The translations under genes were made by a program, and so were the position numbers. DNA of 64,000 nucleotides. Origin: Agromyces sp. S2-1-8. Its GTDB lineage: Bacteria; Actinomycetota; Actinomycetes; Actinomycetales; Microbacteriaceae. Location: contig NZ_JAJOLP010000001.1 of NCBI RefSeq assembly GCF_021129215.1, positions 3,596,001 through 3,660,000 of the forward strand, read 5' to 3'. Positions 9,068 through 16,200 of this stretch are shown here, in pieces. Positions within the stretch are counted from its first letter, which is position 1; each line of letters starts with the position of its first letter. The notes below the pieces were generated by a model that was not told the origin of the DNA, searched no databases, and worked only from the letters and a program-made list of their open reading frames with translations.

Positions 9068-9151
9068 GGAACGACCACCGCGGAACGCGGAACGACCACC
9101 GCGGAACGCGGAACGACCACCGCGGAACGCGGAACGACCAGCGCGGAACGA
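9068..9151. repeat. 21-bp tandem repeat, 4 copies
   Basis: Units begin at 9068, 9089, 9110 and 9131. The consensus is GGAACGACCACCGCGGAACG plus C; the fourth unit has two changes and leads into the 14-bp array, with which it shares GGAACGACCA. Confidence 0.9.
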
Positions 9152-9156
9152 GCAGG

Positions 9157-9268
9157 GAGGAACGACCAGGGAGGAACGACCAGGGAGGAACGACCAGGGA
9201 GGAACGACCAGGGAGGAACGACCAGGGAGGAACGACCAGGGAGGAACGACCAGGGAGGAACGACCAGC
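9157..9268. repeat. 14-bp tandem repeat, 8 copies
   Basis: Eight perfect or near-perfect copies of GAGGAACGACCAGG run from 9157 to 9268, the last ending in GC. A 14-bp period is not a multiple of 3, so it does not reflect a protein repeat. Confidence 0.95.
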
Positions 9269-9373
9269 GATAAGCGCCGAGTGAGGAGCGTGTCGCGAGG
9301 AGCGCGCCGCGCCTCGCTCCTGAGCTCGAGCTCTCCTGAGCTCGAGAGCCGAGGAGCAAGTGGATTCTCTCCG

Positions 9374-9395
9374 CCGAGAGCAGCACTGCTCTCGG
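9374..9395. promoter_or_regulatory. Perfect 10-bp hairpin upstream of clpP
   Basis: CCGAGAGCAG (9374-9383) and CTGCTCTCGG (9386-9395) are perfect complements separated by CA. It lies 45 bp before the clpP start and just after GAGCTCGAG-rich palindromes. It could be an operator for the PopR/ClgR-like protein nearby or a terminator for anything crossing the repeats; it does not obviously match the published ClgR box. Confidence 0.45.
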
Positions 9396-9439
9396 CAGCA
9401 TCCGCCCCACCGTGCGCCGACGCCGCGCAGGCTGGGTTC

Positions 9440-10060
9440 ATGAGCGAACAGACCCCGGCGATCCAGCCGATCGACGCCGAGCTCACCGCCCGGCTCTTCC
9501 ATGAACGCATCATCGTGCTCGGCGACGAGCTCGACCAGCAGGGCGGCAACCGCCTCTGCGCGCAGCTCGTCACCCTCGCCGGCGACGACCCCCGCCGCGA
9601 CATCCGGTTCTGGATCAACTCGCCCGGGGGCTCGGTGTCGGCCATGCTGGCGATCTCCGACCTCATGCGCTCGATCCCGAACGACGTCGCGACGATCGCG
9701 TACGGCATCGCGGCGAGCGCCGGCCAGTTCCTGCTGAGCGCCGGTACCCCGGGCAAGCGCTTCGCCCTGCCGCATGCGCGCATCCTCATGCACCAGGGCT
9801 CGGCCGGCATCGGCGGCACGGCGGTCGACGTCGAGCTGCAGGCCGACGAGCTGCGGTACACCCGGGACACCGTGCTCGGCATCACCGCGGAGAACACCGG
9901 CCAGCCCATCGCGAAGATCGCCGAGGACTCGCTGCGCGACCGCTGGTACACGGCCGACGAGGCGGTCGACTACGGCTTCATCGACCGCGTCGTCGACGGC
10001 TTCGACGAGATGTTCCCGAGGGCTGTGCGGCCCCAGACCGGATTGCGAGTGCCCGCATGA
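9440..10060 (+). CDS. clpP: ATP-dependent Clp protease proteolytic subunit (active-type ClpP)
   Basis: Predicted 206 residues, the normal ClpP length. The catalytic triad can be placed: Ser in AYGIAASAGQF (about residue 98), His in ARILMHQGS (about 123) and Asp in LRDRWYTADEA (about 172). The N-terminal LTARLFHERIIVLGDEL and INSPGGSV blocks are canonical. ClpP forms the heptameric chamber fed by ClpX/ClpC. ATG 9440 is preceded at 6 bases by CAGGCT, a weak form of the leaderless -10 seen elsewhere. The next ClpP-like gene overlaps it by 4 bp (ATGA), so the subunits are translationally coupled. This is an accessory copy by context: there is no clpX or tig beside it. Confidence 0.9.
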   Translation: MSEQTPAIQPIDAELTARLFHERIIVLGDELDQQGGNRLCAQLVTLAGDDPRRDIRFWINSPGGSVSAMLAISDLMRSIPNDVATIAYGIAASAGQFLLSAGTPGKRFALPHARILMHQGSAGIGGTAVDVELQADELRYTRDTVLGITAENTGQPIAKIAEDSLRDRWYTADEAVDYGFIDRVVDGFDEMFPRAVRPQTGLRVPA

Positions 10061-10686
10061 CCAGCTACACGATCCCCTACGTCGTCGAACGTCGGGGCAA
10101 CAGCGAGCGCTCGCTCGACGTCTACAGCCGCCTGCTCTCTGAGCGCATCGTCTACCTCGGCACCGAGATCGACGACGGCGTCGCGAACGTGCTCATCGCG
10201 CAGTTCCTGCACCTCGCGTCGGAGTCGAACGACACCCCGATCAGCCTCTACCTCAACTCCCCCGGCGGTTCGCCCGGCGCGGCGCTCGCGGTCTACGACA
10301 CGATGCAGCACATCCGGCCGGATGTCGCGACGACGTGCGTCGGCCAGGCGGGCGGACCGGCGGCGGTGCTGCTCGCCGGCGGGGCGAAGGGGCAGCGTGC
10401 GATCCTGCCGCACGGCCGGGTCGTGCTGCACCAGCCCTCGACGCAGGGCCGCGGCACGATCCCCGACCTCATCATCCACGCCGACGAGGTCGTGCGAGTG
10501 CGCGCCGAGCTCGAGGCGGCCCTCGCCGCCGACACCGGGCACGACGTGGCGACCCTGCGGCACGACACCGACCGCGACCTCATCCTGCCCGCGGCGGCGG
10601 CCGTCGAGTACGGGCTCGCCGACCACGTGCTGACGGCACGGGTGCCGGTCGGCGCCGGCGCGGCCGCCTACGCGGCGAGCAGGTAG
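10057..10686 (+). CDS. ClpP-family paralogue lacking the catalytic serine
   Basis: The 209 residues show full ClpP homology (SLDVYSRLLSERIVYLGTEI, LYLNSPGGS, VVLHQPS, HDTDRDLILPAAAAVEYGLADHVL). However, the nucleophile block that should read GQAASM is GQAGGPAAVLLAGG near residue 100: the codons are GGC GGA CCG, so Ser is replaced by Gly. His and Asp of the triad remain. The protein should therefore be proteolytically dead or regulatory, comparable in principle to cyanobacterial/plastid ClpR. It overlaps the active clpP by 4 bp, suggesting a fixed-ratio mixed complex. It converges with the HTH regulator gene, the two stops overlapping by 19 bp. Confidence 0.9.
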   Translation: MTSYTIPYVVERRGNSERSLDVYSRLLSERIVYLGTEIDDGVANVLIAQFLHLASESNDTPISLYLNSPGGSPGAALAVYDTMQHIRPDVATTCVGQAGGPAAVLLAGGAKGQRAILPHGRVVLHQPSTQGRGTIPDLIIHADEVVRVRAELEAALAADTGHDVATLRHDTDRDLILPAAAAVEYGLADHVLTARVPVGAGAAAYAASR

Positions 10687-11150
10687 ACGCCGCCGCGCGG
10701 CGCGGCGACGGTCGCGCCGCCGTCGGCGATCGCGCCCGAGGCCTCGTCGAGGTCGAGCACCAGCACGGTGCCGACGTCGACGGCGGGATGCCTCGCCGGC
10801 GCGTCGGCGCGGAACGCGAGCGCGCGCTCGTGGTCGAGGCGCTCGCGCCGCTCGGCCTCCAGCCGTTCGGCCTCGTGGCGGGCGCCGAGCACCTCGCCCA
10901 CCCGGTGCGCGACCTCGAAGAGCTCGAGCCCGAGCGCCTCGGCGACGGCGCCGAGCACCTCGCTCGACGGCTCTTTGCGGCCGCGCTCGATCTCGGAGAG
11001 ATACTGCGGTGAGACGCCGGCCGAGGCCGCCACCTCGGTGAGGATCCGCTCCTGGGCGAGCCGCTCGCCTCGCAGCACCTCGCCGAGCACGTCGCGCCAG
11101 AGCGGCTTCGACCTGCGCGGGACCGTTGGGAACTCGACGACCTTGCCCAT
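10668..11150 (-). CDS. XRE-type regulator, PopR/ClgR-like (clp gene regulator)
   Basis: The 160 residues carry an XRE helix-turn-helix (about residues 20-75): LGEVLRGERLAQERILTEVA, then SAGVSPQYLSEIERGRKEPSSEVLGAVAEALGLELFEV. This is very like ClgR/PopR, the actinobacterial activators of clpP genes that are themselves Clp substrates. The C-terminal half has a charged helix and ends in VYLLAA; a hydrophobic Ala-Ala tail is the kind of degron by which ClgR/PopR are fed to ClpP. ATG 11150 has TAGCCT (11157-11162) exactly 6 bases upstream (leaderless). The head-to-tail convergence with the clpP pair supports regulation of that pair. Confidence 0.8.
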   Translation of the reverse strand: MGKVVEFPTVPRRSKPLWRDVLGEVLRGERLAQERILTEVAASAGVSPQYLSEIERGRKEPSSEVLGAVAEALGLELFEVAHRVGEVLGARHEAERLEAERRERLDHERALAFRADAPARHPAVDVGTVLVLDLDEASGAIADGGATVAAPRGGVYLLAA

Positions 11151-11204
11151 GCCCCGAGGCTAACCGCGGCCGGTACGCGACGACAGGGCGATCCGCTCAC
11201 AGCA

Positions 11205-11240
11205 GAACGGGCCGCTCCGCATGCGCGGAACGGCCCGTTC
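11205..11240 (-). terminator. Hairpin terminator after the DUF1540 gene
   Basis: GAACGGGCCGCTCCGC (11205-11220) pairs with GCGGAACGGCCCGTTC (11225-11240) with one mismatch and loop ATGC. It lies just downstream of the minus-strand gene ending at 11252 and separates it from the regulator gene starting at 11150. Confidence 0.8.
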
Positions 11241-11251
11241 GGCAGGTGGTC

Positions 11252-11554
11252 TCAGGCGACTTCGTAGGTGAGGCAGTCGGCGTCGTCGTGGCCGGCGCCG
11301 ATGCGCACTGCGGCTGCGGTGCATTCGAGCTTCGAGTTGTGGATGCACTCCGAGCGCTGGCATGCTCCGACGTGCGTGAGCACCTTGTCGAGCCCGCCCT
11401 TGGAGCCGAGCGGGATGAAGGTGACGCACTCGGCGTCGCCGGGCGAGCCGGCGATCGTGACGGCTGCCGCGTGGCAGTGCGAGTGGTCGTTGTAGGAGCA
11501 ACCGGCCACCGAACACTCGGCGACCGCGGGCATCTCGTCGAGCGTCATGCTCAT
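11252..11554 (-). CDS. DUF1540 domain protein, two Cys-rich repeats
   Basis: Predicted 100 residues. Two DUF1540 repeats are visible: AECSVAGCSYNDHSHCHAAA...DAECVTF (about 12-45) and GACQRSECIHNSKLECTAAA...DADCLTY (about 62-97). The spacing of Cys and His suggests a small metal-binding fold; no function is established for the family. Start 11554 has a perfect AGGAGG (complement of 11560-11565) 5 bases upstream; a second ATG 6 bases further in is possible. A partial iron-box-like sequence lies about 110 bp upstream. Confidence 0.85.
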   Translation of the reverse strand: MSMTLDEMPAVAECSVAGCSYNDHSHCHAAAVTIAGSPGDAECVTFIPLGSKGGLDKVLTHVGACQRSECIHNSKLECTAAAVRIGAGHDDADCLTYEVA

Positions 11555-11715
11555 GGTGACCTCCTGAGGCGGTTGCGACTCTGCTGTGTTCGGATGGTAG
11601 CCCCGCCACCCGCTCGACCGCAGCACCTGCGGGCCGATTTTCCGCAGATCAGTCGGACTTTCTTCTGAGGATTGCCTTACCTATCAGCTCCGAACGGGCG
11701 GCGAGCCGGCGATGT

Positions 11716-11919
11716 TCAGGCGGGCGCGTTGTCGGGATCGATCGTCTCGATCGTGTCCTCCTCGACCGGGTTGTCTGCCTCGACGTCGTTGGCGTCGGTG
11801 CCGCGCTCGGGTCCGTCGGGCGCCTCGGCGGGTTCGCCCTCGCGATCGAGCCGCTCTTCTGCGCCGGTCGTGTCGTCGGGGTCGCGCGGGGTCGGCCCCG
11901 GTCGTCGCTCGTCGGTCAT
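11716..11919 (-). CDS. Small acidic hypothetical protein
   Basis: The 67 residues are strongly acidic and proline-rich (MTDERRPGPTPRDPDDTTG... ending EEDTIETIDPDNAPA), with no hydrophobic segment; the protein is probably disordered. I do not recognise a family. ATG 11919 is supported by GGAGG 7 bases upstream and by the absence of another frame. It lies between the tandem GNAT gene and the DUF1540 gene on the same strand, with a terminator on its upstream side, so it is probably transcribed from its own promoter. Confidence 0.6.
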   Translation of the reverse strand: MTDERRPGPTPRDPDDTTGAEERLDREGEPAEAPDGPERGTDANDVEADNPVEEDTIETIDPDNAPA

Positions 11920-11976
11920 GATGCCGCCTCCGCTCGTCGAGTTCACGTCGTCGATTCGAGCCTGCGCGGCTGCGAG

Positions 11977-12002
11977 GCATCCGTCAACGGCTTGACGGAT
12001 GC
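11977..12002 (-). terminator. Hairpin terminator after the GNAT gene
   Basis: GCATCCGTCAA (11977-11987) and TTGACGGATGC (11992-12002) are perfect complements with loop CGGC. The structure starts 12 bp beyond the stop of the minus-strand GNAT gene. Confidence 0.8.
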
Positions 12003-12013
12003 ACCGCGCGGGT

Positions 12014-13057
12014 TCAGTACTCGAGCACGTGGCTGTGGTGCGTGTTGGCGACCACGTACCCGAGCCCCTCGTAGAGCCCGAGCGCCCCGGTCGGGCTCTC
12101 GGCGTCGACGTCGAGGATGGACTGGTCGAGCCCCTCGTCGCGGCATGTTTCGAGATGCCGGGCCAGCAGTCCCTGCGCGATGCCGCGCCCGCGCCGCTCG
12201 CGGACCACCCCGACGAGCTGCACGTACGACGAGCTGAAGCCCTGGCCCGCCCAGTCTCCCTCGTTGCGGAGCGCGAGCACGAACCCGACGACGCGGTCGC
12301 CGGCCGCGCCGTGCTCGACGGCGACGAACGAGAGCGACGGCGCGAACTGCTCGCCGCCGACGATACGGCTCCACGTCTCCGGTGCGGTCGACTGGCTGCC
12401 CCAGTGGTCGGCGAAGGCCTCGTTGCGGGCGAGGCGGGTCGACTCGGTCCACTCGGCCGCCCACGGCACGAGATCGACGTCGTCGGTACGCGGCGCGATC
12501 GACTCGATCGGAAGCGAGACGTCGCGGCCGAGCGTGAAGAAGTGACGGCGCTGCGGCAAGCCGGCCCGTTCGAGCAGCGCGCCCGCATCGGGTGCCCGTT
12601 CCTCGGCGTAGGCGATGATCCAACCCGGCAGCGCGTCGTCGAACGCTGCGAGTCGTTCGCGCGCCCGCTCGAGCTGCCAGCCGAGCAGCGCCCGGCCGAT
12701 CCCGCGGGCGCGCGCCTCCGGGCGCACGGCGCCGAACGCGATCGCGCGGACGAGCGTCTCTCGTCCGGTCGGCACGACGACGGAGCCCGAGGCGAGGATG
12801 CGCCCGCCACGGTCGATACCGAGCATGGTGTCGCGAGCAGGGTCGATGTGCGAGACCTCGAACGCCTCCATCACCTCGTCGCGCGTCTCGATCCACTCGG
12901 GGTGGTCGGCCCTCGCGACGTCGGCGTGGAACGCGAGCAGTTCGTCGACGTCGCCCACCGTTGCGGGGCGCCAGGTGTCGATGTCGGGGTGAGCCGGCCG
13001 TTGCGGCTCGGGCGAGGGGCCGACACGACGCGACAGCGGAAGCTCAGAGGCGGACAT
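12014..13057 (-). CDS. GNAT family N-acetyltransferase with tandem GNAT domains
   Basis: Predicted 347 residues. Two acetyl-CoA-binding motifs A are visible: RPEARARGIGRALLGW (about residue 115) and RERRGRGIAQGLLARHL (about 280). The C-terminal domain ends with the LGLYEGLGYVV pattern typical of GNATs. The two-domain layout recalls mycothiol synthase (MshD), but length and sequence do not prove it. The start at 13057 has a weak -10-like GAGGAT 6 bases upstream. It is divergent from a 36-residue membrane protein gene. Confidence 0.8.
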   Translation of the reverse strand: MSASELPLSRRVGPSPEPQRPAHPDIDTWRPATVGDVDELLAFHADVARADHPEWIETRDEVMEAFEVSHIDPARDTMLGIDRGGRILASGSVVVPTGRETLVRAIAFGAVRPEARARGIGRALLGWQLERARERLAAFDDALPGWIIAYAEERAPDAGALLERAGLPQRRHFFTLGRDVSLPIESIAPRTDDVDLVPWAAEWTESTRLARNEAFADHWGSQSTAPETWSRIVGGEQFAPSLSFVAVEHGAAGDRVVGFVLALRNEGDWAGQGFSSSYVQLVGVVRERRGRGIAQGLLARHLETCRDEGLDQSILDVDAESPTGALGLYEGLGYVVANTHHSHVLEY

Positions 13058-13146
13058 GCCCAGATCCTCGCACGAACCGCGGCCGACGCTGGAGTTCCGG
13101 TCGCCTGCGGGAGCAGAATGGGTGCCACTGGACTCGGAGGTGGGCG

Positions 13147-13257
13147 ATGTCGGTCGAACAGATGCTGTGGTCGGTGCTCGGAGCGATTGCGGTGGTCGGC
13201 GGAATCGGGTTGCTCGCCGCGCTCTGGGCGCTCGTGCGCCGACCGCGCCAGCAGTAG
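13147..13257 (+). CDS. Small single-span membrane protein, 36 residues
   Basis: The frame encodes MSVEQMLWSVLGAIAVVGGI... then a hydrophobic core of about 20 residues and the basic tail RRPRQQ, the signature of a tiny N-out/C-in or tail-anchored membrane protein. GGAGG stands 6 bases before the ATG, which is strong support in such a short frame. Some small proteins of this form modulate transporters or sensors; no family is recognised. It stands alone between two minus-strand genes. Confidence 0.6.
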   Translation: MSVEQMLWSVLGAIAVVGGIGLLAALWALVRRPRQQ

Positions 13258-13283
13258 TCGCGCGGTCGTCACCGGCGCCGCGC

Positions 13284-13922
13284 TCAGCGGACGGCTTCGG
13301 CGATCGGCGTCGCGCCGGCATTGAAGCGGATCGTGCGACGAATCGTCGCGGGCTCGAGGAGCACGGCGGCCGCGACCGCTGCGACGTCGGCCCGGTCGAC
13401 GGTCAGGCTCTCGGACGCCTCGGCGTCGATGCCGCCCGTGCCGTCGCCGTCGGTGAGCCGGCTCGGCCCGAGAATGGTCCAGTCGAGCGTCGTCGTCGCG
13501 AGGTGCTCGTCGGCCGCGGCCTTCGCCTCCGCGTAGGCGTGGAAGGAGTCGCCCGCGGGCACCGAGTGATCGGGCGACCGGAAGTACGAGACCATCACGT
13601 ACCTGCGCACACCGGCGGCGTCGGCCGCGGCCATCGAGCGCAGCGCGGCGTCGCGATCGACCGCGTACGTGCGCCGCGGATCGCCGCCGCCCGCACCCGC
13701 CGACCAGACGACGGCGTCGTGCCCGCGCAGCAGCGCGGTCAGGCCGTCGACGTCGAGGGTCTCGATGTCGGCCACGACGGGCGTCGCGCCGGTCGCTGCG
13801 ACGTCGTCGGCGTGCTCCGGGTTGCGGATGACGGCGTCGACCTCGTCGCCGCGCTCGGCGAGCAGGCGTTCGAGGTGCAGGGCGACCCTGCCGTGACCGC
13901 CGATGAGTACGATGCGTGCCAT
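13284..13922 (-). CDS. NAD(P)H-binding SDR-like protein (NmrA/NAD(P)-epimerase type)
   Basis: The 212 residues begin MARIVLIGGHGRVALHLERLL, a GxxGxxG dinucleotide fold. YAEAKAAADEHL (about residue 135) is the SDR-type YxxxK catalytic or structural block, and LDWTILGPSRLTDG is typical of the atypical SDR group that includes YwnB/NmrA-like proteins. It probably senses or uses NAD(P)H. Start 13922 has GAAGGAG 7 bases upstream. It is divergent from a NUDIX gene 66 bp away. Confidence 0.8.
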   Translation of the reverse strand: MARIVLIGGHGRVALHLERLLAERGDEVDAVIRNPEHADDVAATGATPVVADIETLDVDGLTALLRGHDAVVWSAGAGGGDPRRTYAVDRDAALRSMAAADAAGVRRYVMVSYFRSPDHSVPAGDSFHAYAEAKAAADEHLATTTLDWTILGPSRLTDGDGTGGIDAEASESLTVDRADVAAVAAAVLLEPATIRRTIRFNAGATPIAEAVR

Positions 13923-13988
13923 GGGCGACTCCTTCGCGTTTCCCGATCCACGCTACCCGTCGGGTACGACCGTGCAAGGTGCGCGATC

Positions 13989-14480
13989 ATGCCGGTGACG
14001 AGTGCGGGGCTGCTGCTGCATCGCGACCTCGGTGCGGGTGTCGAGGTCTTCATCGCGCACATGGGCGGCCCGTTCTGGGCGCGCAAGCACGAAGGCGCGT
14101 GGACGGTGCCGAAGGGCGAGTACGAGGCCGTGGCCGAGCACCCGCTGCTCGCCGCCCGGCGCGAGTTCGGCGAGGAGATCGGCGTCGCGCCACCCGAGCT
14201 CGACTACGCCGACCTCGGCGAGTTCCGCTACGCATCGGGCAAGCTGATCCGCGTGTTCACGGGCGAGGCTCCCGACTTCGACGTCGCCGTCGTCGCGAGC
14301 AACACGTTCGAGCTCGAGTGGCCGCCCCGCTCGGGCCGCGTGCAGGCGTTCCCCGAGGTCGATGACGCGCGCTGGGTGGCGATCGACGAGGCACGGACGC
14401 TCGTGACCAAAGGGCAGGTGCAGGTGCTCGCCGCGCTCGAGACGCGGCTCGCGGCGTCGCCGCCCCGGTCGGTCGAGTAG
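13989..14480 (+). CDS. NUDIX hydrolase
   Basis: Predicted 163 residues. The Nudix box is GEYEAVAEHPLLAARREFGEEIG (residues about 43-65), in the DR2231/AP4A-hydrolase-like arrangement where the protein opens with SAGLLLHRD and ends with a FPEVDDARWVAIDEA block. It hydrolyses a nucleoside diphosphate derivative, with Mg2+ at the EEIG helix; the substrate is unknown. ATG 13989 follows AAGGTG at 7 bases. The stop lies inside a REP-type palindrome. Confidence 0.85.
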   Translation: MPVTSAGLLLHRDLGAGVEVFIAHMGGPFWARKHEGAWTVPKGEYEAVAEHPLLAARREFGEEIGVAPPELDYADLGEFRYASGKLIRVFTGEAPDFDVAVVASNTFELEWPPRSGRVQAFPEVDDARWVAIDEARTLVTKGQVQVLAALETRLAASPPRSVE

Positions 14481-14562
14481 GCGCGCGGCGTCGTCTCGAG
14501 ACCGTGGACGCTTCGGGGCGGGTGTCGCGAGACGCGCGTCGTACTACCCGACCGACCGGTGC
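14464..14562. repeat. REP-type palindromic element overlapping two gene ends
   Basis: CGGTCGGTCGAGTAG near 14469 pairs, with one mismatch, with CTACCCGACCGACCG ending near 14562. Inside is GTCTCGAGACC. It covers the last codons of the NUDIX gene and the 3' end of the sirtuin gene. The same words (GGTCGAG, ATCGAGACC) recur at 40144-40226, so the two belong to one repeat family. Confidence 0.65.
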
Positions 14563-15239
14563 ACCTCGTCGCACCACTCGGGCACGACTTCGCTCGCGGG
14601 CCCGTGCCGTACGGCGTCGAACAGCGGGGTGATCTCGCTCGACGCGAGATTGAGCTCGACCGTCTGCGCACCGTGCTCGGCCGCGGTGACGACGAAGCCG
14701 GCCGCCGGGTACACTGCGCCCGATGTTCCGATCGCGGCGAACACGTGGCACGCGGCGAGCGCCGCCTCGATCTCGTCGAGGCCGTAGGGCATCTCGCCGA
14801 ACCAGACGACGTCGGGGCGAAGCATCCGCTCGCCGCACGACGGGCAGGCCGGCCGGCCGACGAGGTCGCCGGGCACCGGCGACCGTGTCCCGCATCCGGT
14901 GCAACGCGCGAGCGCCAGCTCGCCGTGCATGTGCAGCACCCGCTGCGAGCCCGCCTGCTCGTGCAGGTCGTCGATGTTCTGGGTGACCACGAGCAGGTCG
15001 TCGCCGAGCGCCTCCTCGAGGCGGGCGAGCGCCCGGTGCGCCGGGTTCGGCTCGGCGAGCGCGACCGCGTGCCGCCTCGCGTCGTAGAAGCGCTGCACGG
15101 TCTCGGGGTCGCGCTCGAAGGCCTCGGGCGTCGCGACGTCCTCGACCCGGTGCCCCTCCCACAGGCCGCCGGCATCGCGGAAGGTGGGCACCCCGCTCTC
15201 GGCCGAGATGCCGGCCCCGGTCAGCACGACGACCCGCAT
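14544..15239 (-). CDS. cobB: NAD-dependent protein deacylase (sirtuin, CobB-like)
   Basis: The 231 residues have all sirtuin signatures: GAGISAESGVPTFRD (about 8-22) for NAD binding, TQNIDDLHEQAGS (about 86-98), the catalytic His in LHMHGEL (about 105), a zinc knuckle CTGC...CPSC (about 114-138) and GTSGAVYPAAG. It removes acetyl, or through the Tyr/Arg pocket succinyl/malonyl, groups from lysines, releasing nicotinamide. The Tyr-Arg pair of the class III (SIRT5-like) group may be present in YDARRHA. Start 15239 follows a GGAGG that is close to the ATG. It is divergent from the coiled-coil gene. Confidence 0.9.
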   Translation of the reverse strand: MRVVVLTGAGISAESGVPTFRDAGGLWEGHRVEDVATPEAFERDPETVQRFYDARRHAVALAEPNPAHRALARLEEALGDDLLVVTQNIDDLHEQAGSQRVLHMHGELALARCTGCGTRSPVPGDLVGRPACPSCGERMLRPDVVWFGEMPYGLDEIEAALAACHVFAAIGTSGAVYPAAGFVVTAAEHGAQTVELNLASSEITPLFDAVRHGPASEVVPEWCDEVHRSVG

Positions 15240-15294
15240 GCCTCCATGAGACCACGGGCTGTCGGAATCGCGCACGATCTTGCAGGATGGCCGT

Positions 15295-16191
15295 ATGCCG
15301 GCCGATGCGCTCATCGACGAGGCGGGAGCGCTGTACGCGCTCCGCCCCGAGGAGTTCACGGCCGCCCGCAACGCCCGCGCTCGCGAGCTGCGCGACGACG
15401 ATCGCGAGCTCGCCGACGCCGTGGCGGCGCTGCGGCGCCCCTCCCCCACGGCCTGGCTCGCGAACCAGCTCGTGCGACACCGCGCCGACGAGGTCGAGGC
15501 GCTGTTCGAGCTCGGCGACGAGCTGCGCGAGGCGCAGGACGGGTTCGACGCGGCGGCGCTCGCCCGCTTCGCGAAGGAACGGCGCCGACTCGTCTCGGCC
15601 CTCGCGCAGGAGGCGGGCGGACTCGCCGAGGAGCTCGGCGCCCCGGTGCGCCAGCCCGTGCTCGACGAACTCGCCCAGACGCTGCAAGCCGGCATGGCGG
15701 ATGCCTCGGCCGCCGACGCCGTGCGCAGCGGCCGGCTCGTGCGCAGCCTCGAGGCGGTGGGCGTCGACGTGGACCTCGACGGCGCTGTGGCGGGCGGACC
15801 GGACGGGGCGAGGCCGGCGAAGCGGTCCGCACGCTCGAAGGGGGCCGGACGCACCGAGGCCGATGCCGCGGACGCCGCCCGTGAGCGGGAGGAACGCGAG
15901 CAGCAGGAGCGCCGGGAACGCGAGCGCGCGGCATCAACCGCCGAGGAGCACGCCGCCGAGGCATCCGCCGCCCTCGACGACCTCGAGAGCGAACTCGCGG
16001 CGCTCGACGAGCGCATCGACGCCGACACCGCCCGGCGCGACGAGCTCGACGAGGAGCTGCGCGGTCTCGAGGAGCGTCTCGCCGAGGGCGGTCGTGAGCG
16101 GCGGAGGCTCGCGCGCGATCGCGACCGGGCGGCGCGGGTCGCCGAGTCGGCACGTGACGAGGCCGCCGCGGCGCGCGACGCGCTCGACTAG
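15295..16191 (+). CDS. Actinobacterial conserved hypothetical protein with long coiled coil
   Basis: Predicted 298 residues. The N-terminal third (LRPEEFTAARNARARELRDD, LRRPSPTAWLANQLVR) is a conserved actinobacterial block of unknown function. The C-terminal third (about residues 190-295) is almost entirely charged heptads rich in E, R and A, a predicted coiled coil. There are no membrane spans. ATG 15295 is preceded at 6 bases by CAGGAT. Its TAG stop is reused as the first three bases of the -10 box of the next gene. Confidence 0.65.
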   Translation: MPADALIDEAGALYALRPEEFTAARNARARELRDDDRELADAVAALRRPSPTAWLANQLVRHRADEVEALFELGDELREAQDGFDAAALARFAKERRRLVSALAQEAGGLAEELGAPVRQPVLDELAQTLQAGMADASAADAVRSGRLVRSLEAVGVDVDLDGAVAGGPDGARPAKRSARSKGAGRTEADAADAAREREEREQQERRERERAASTAEEHAAEASAALDDLESELAALDERIDADTARRDELDEELRGLEERLAEGGRERRRLARDRDRAARVAESARDEAAAARDALD

Positions 16192-16194
16192 CCT
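16189..16194 (+). promoter_or_regulatory. -10 hexamer TAGCCT whose TAG is the preceding stop codon
   Basis: TAGCCT ends 6 bases before the ATG at 16201. Its first three bases are the in-frame stop of the coiled-coil gene. The downstream PLP enzyme is therefore predicted to have a leaderless transcript starting at or next to its ATG, with no intergenic room for a ribosome binding site. Confidence 0.7.
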
Positions 16195-16200
16195 TTCGGC

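Larger units (their letters stand above)
8483..9439. repeat. 957-bp gene-free stretch filled with several tandem-repeat families
   Basis: Between marR and clpP no convincing gene is seen. From about 8600 to 9268 the DNA is a succession of tandem repeats: a degenerate then regular 19-bp family, a 41-bp pair, a 31-bp array, a 21-bp array and a 14-bp array. Most unit lengths are not multiples of 3, so the open frames here are products of repetition and stop-poor GC-rich sequence. The tail (9310-9439) contains GAGCTCGAG-rich palindromes and a 10-bp hairpin before clpP. Individual arrays are listed separately. Confidence 0.85.

Noticed and set aside
8374-9951. Open frames with apparent protein repeats (e.g. 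GVVDLCPAGVWSCGL) in the repeat region
   Set aside because: They are translations of 31-, 19- and 14-bp arrays that cycle through all three frames; there is no SD or conserved start.
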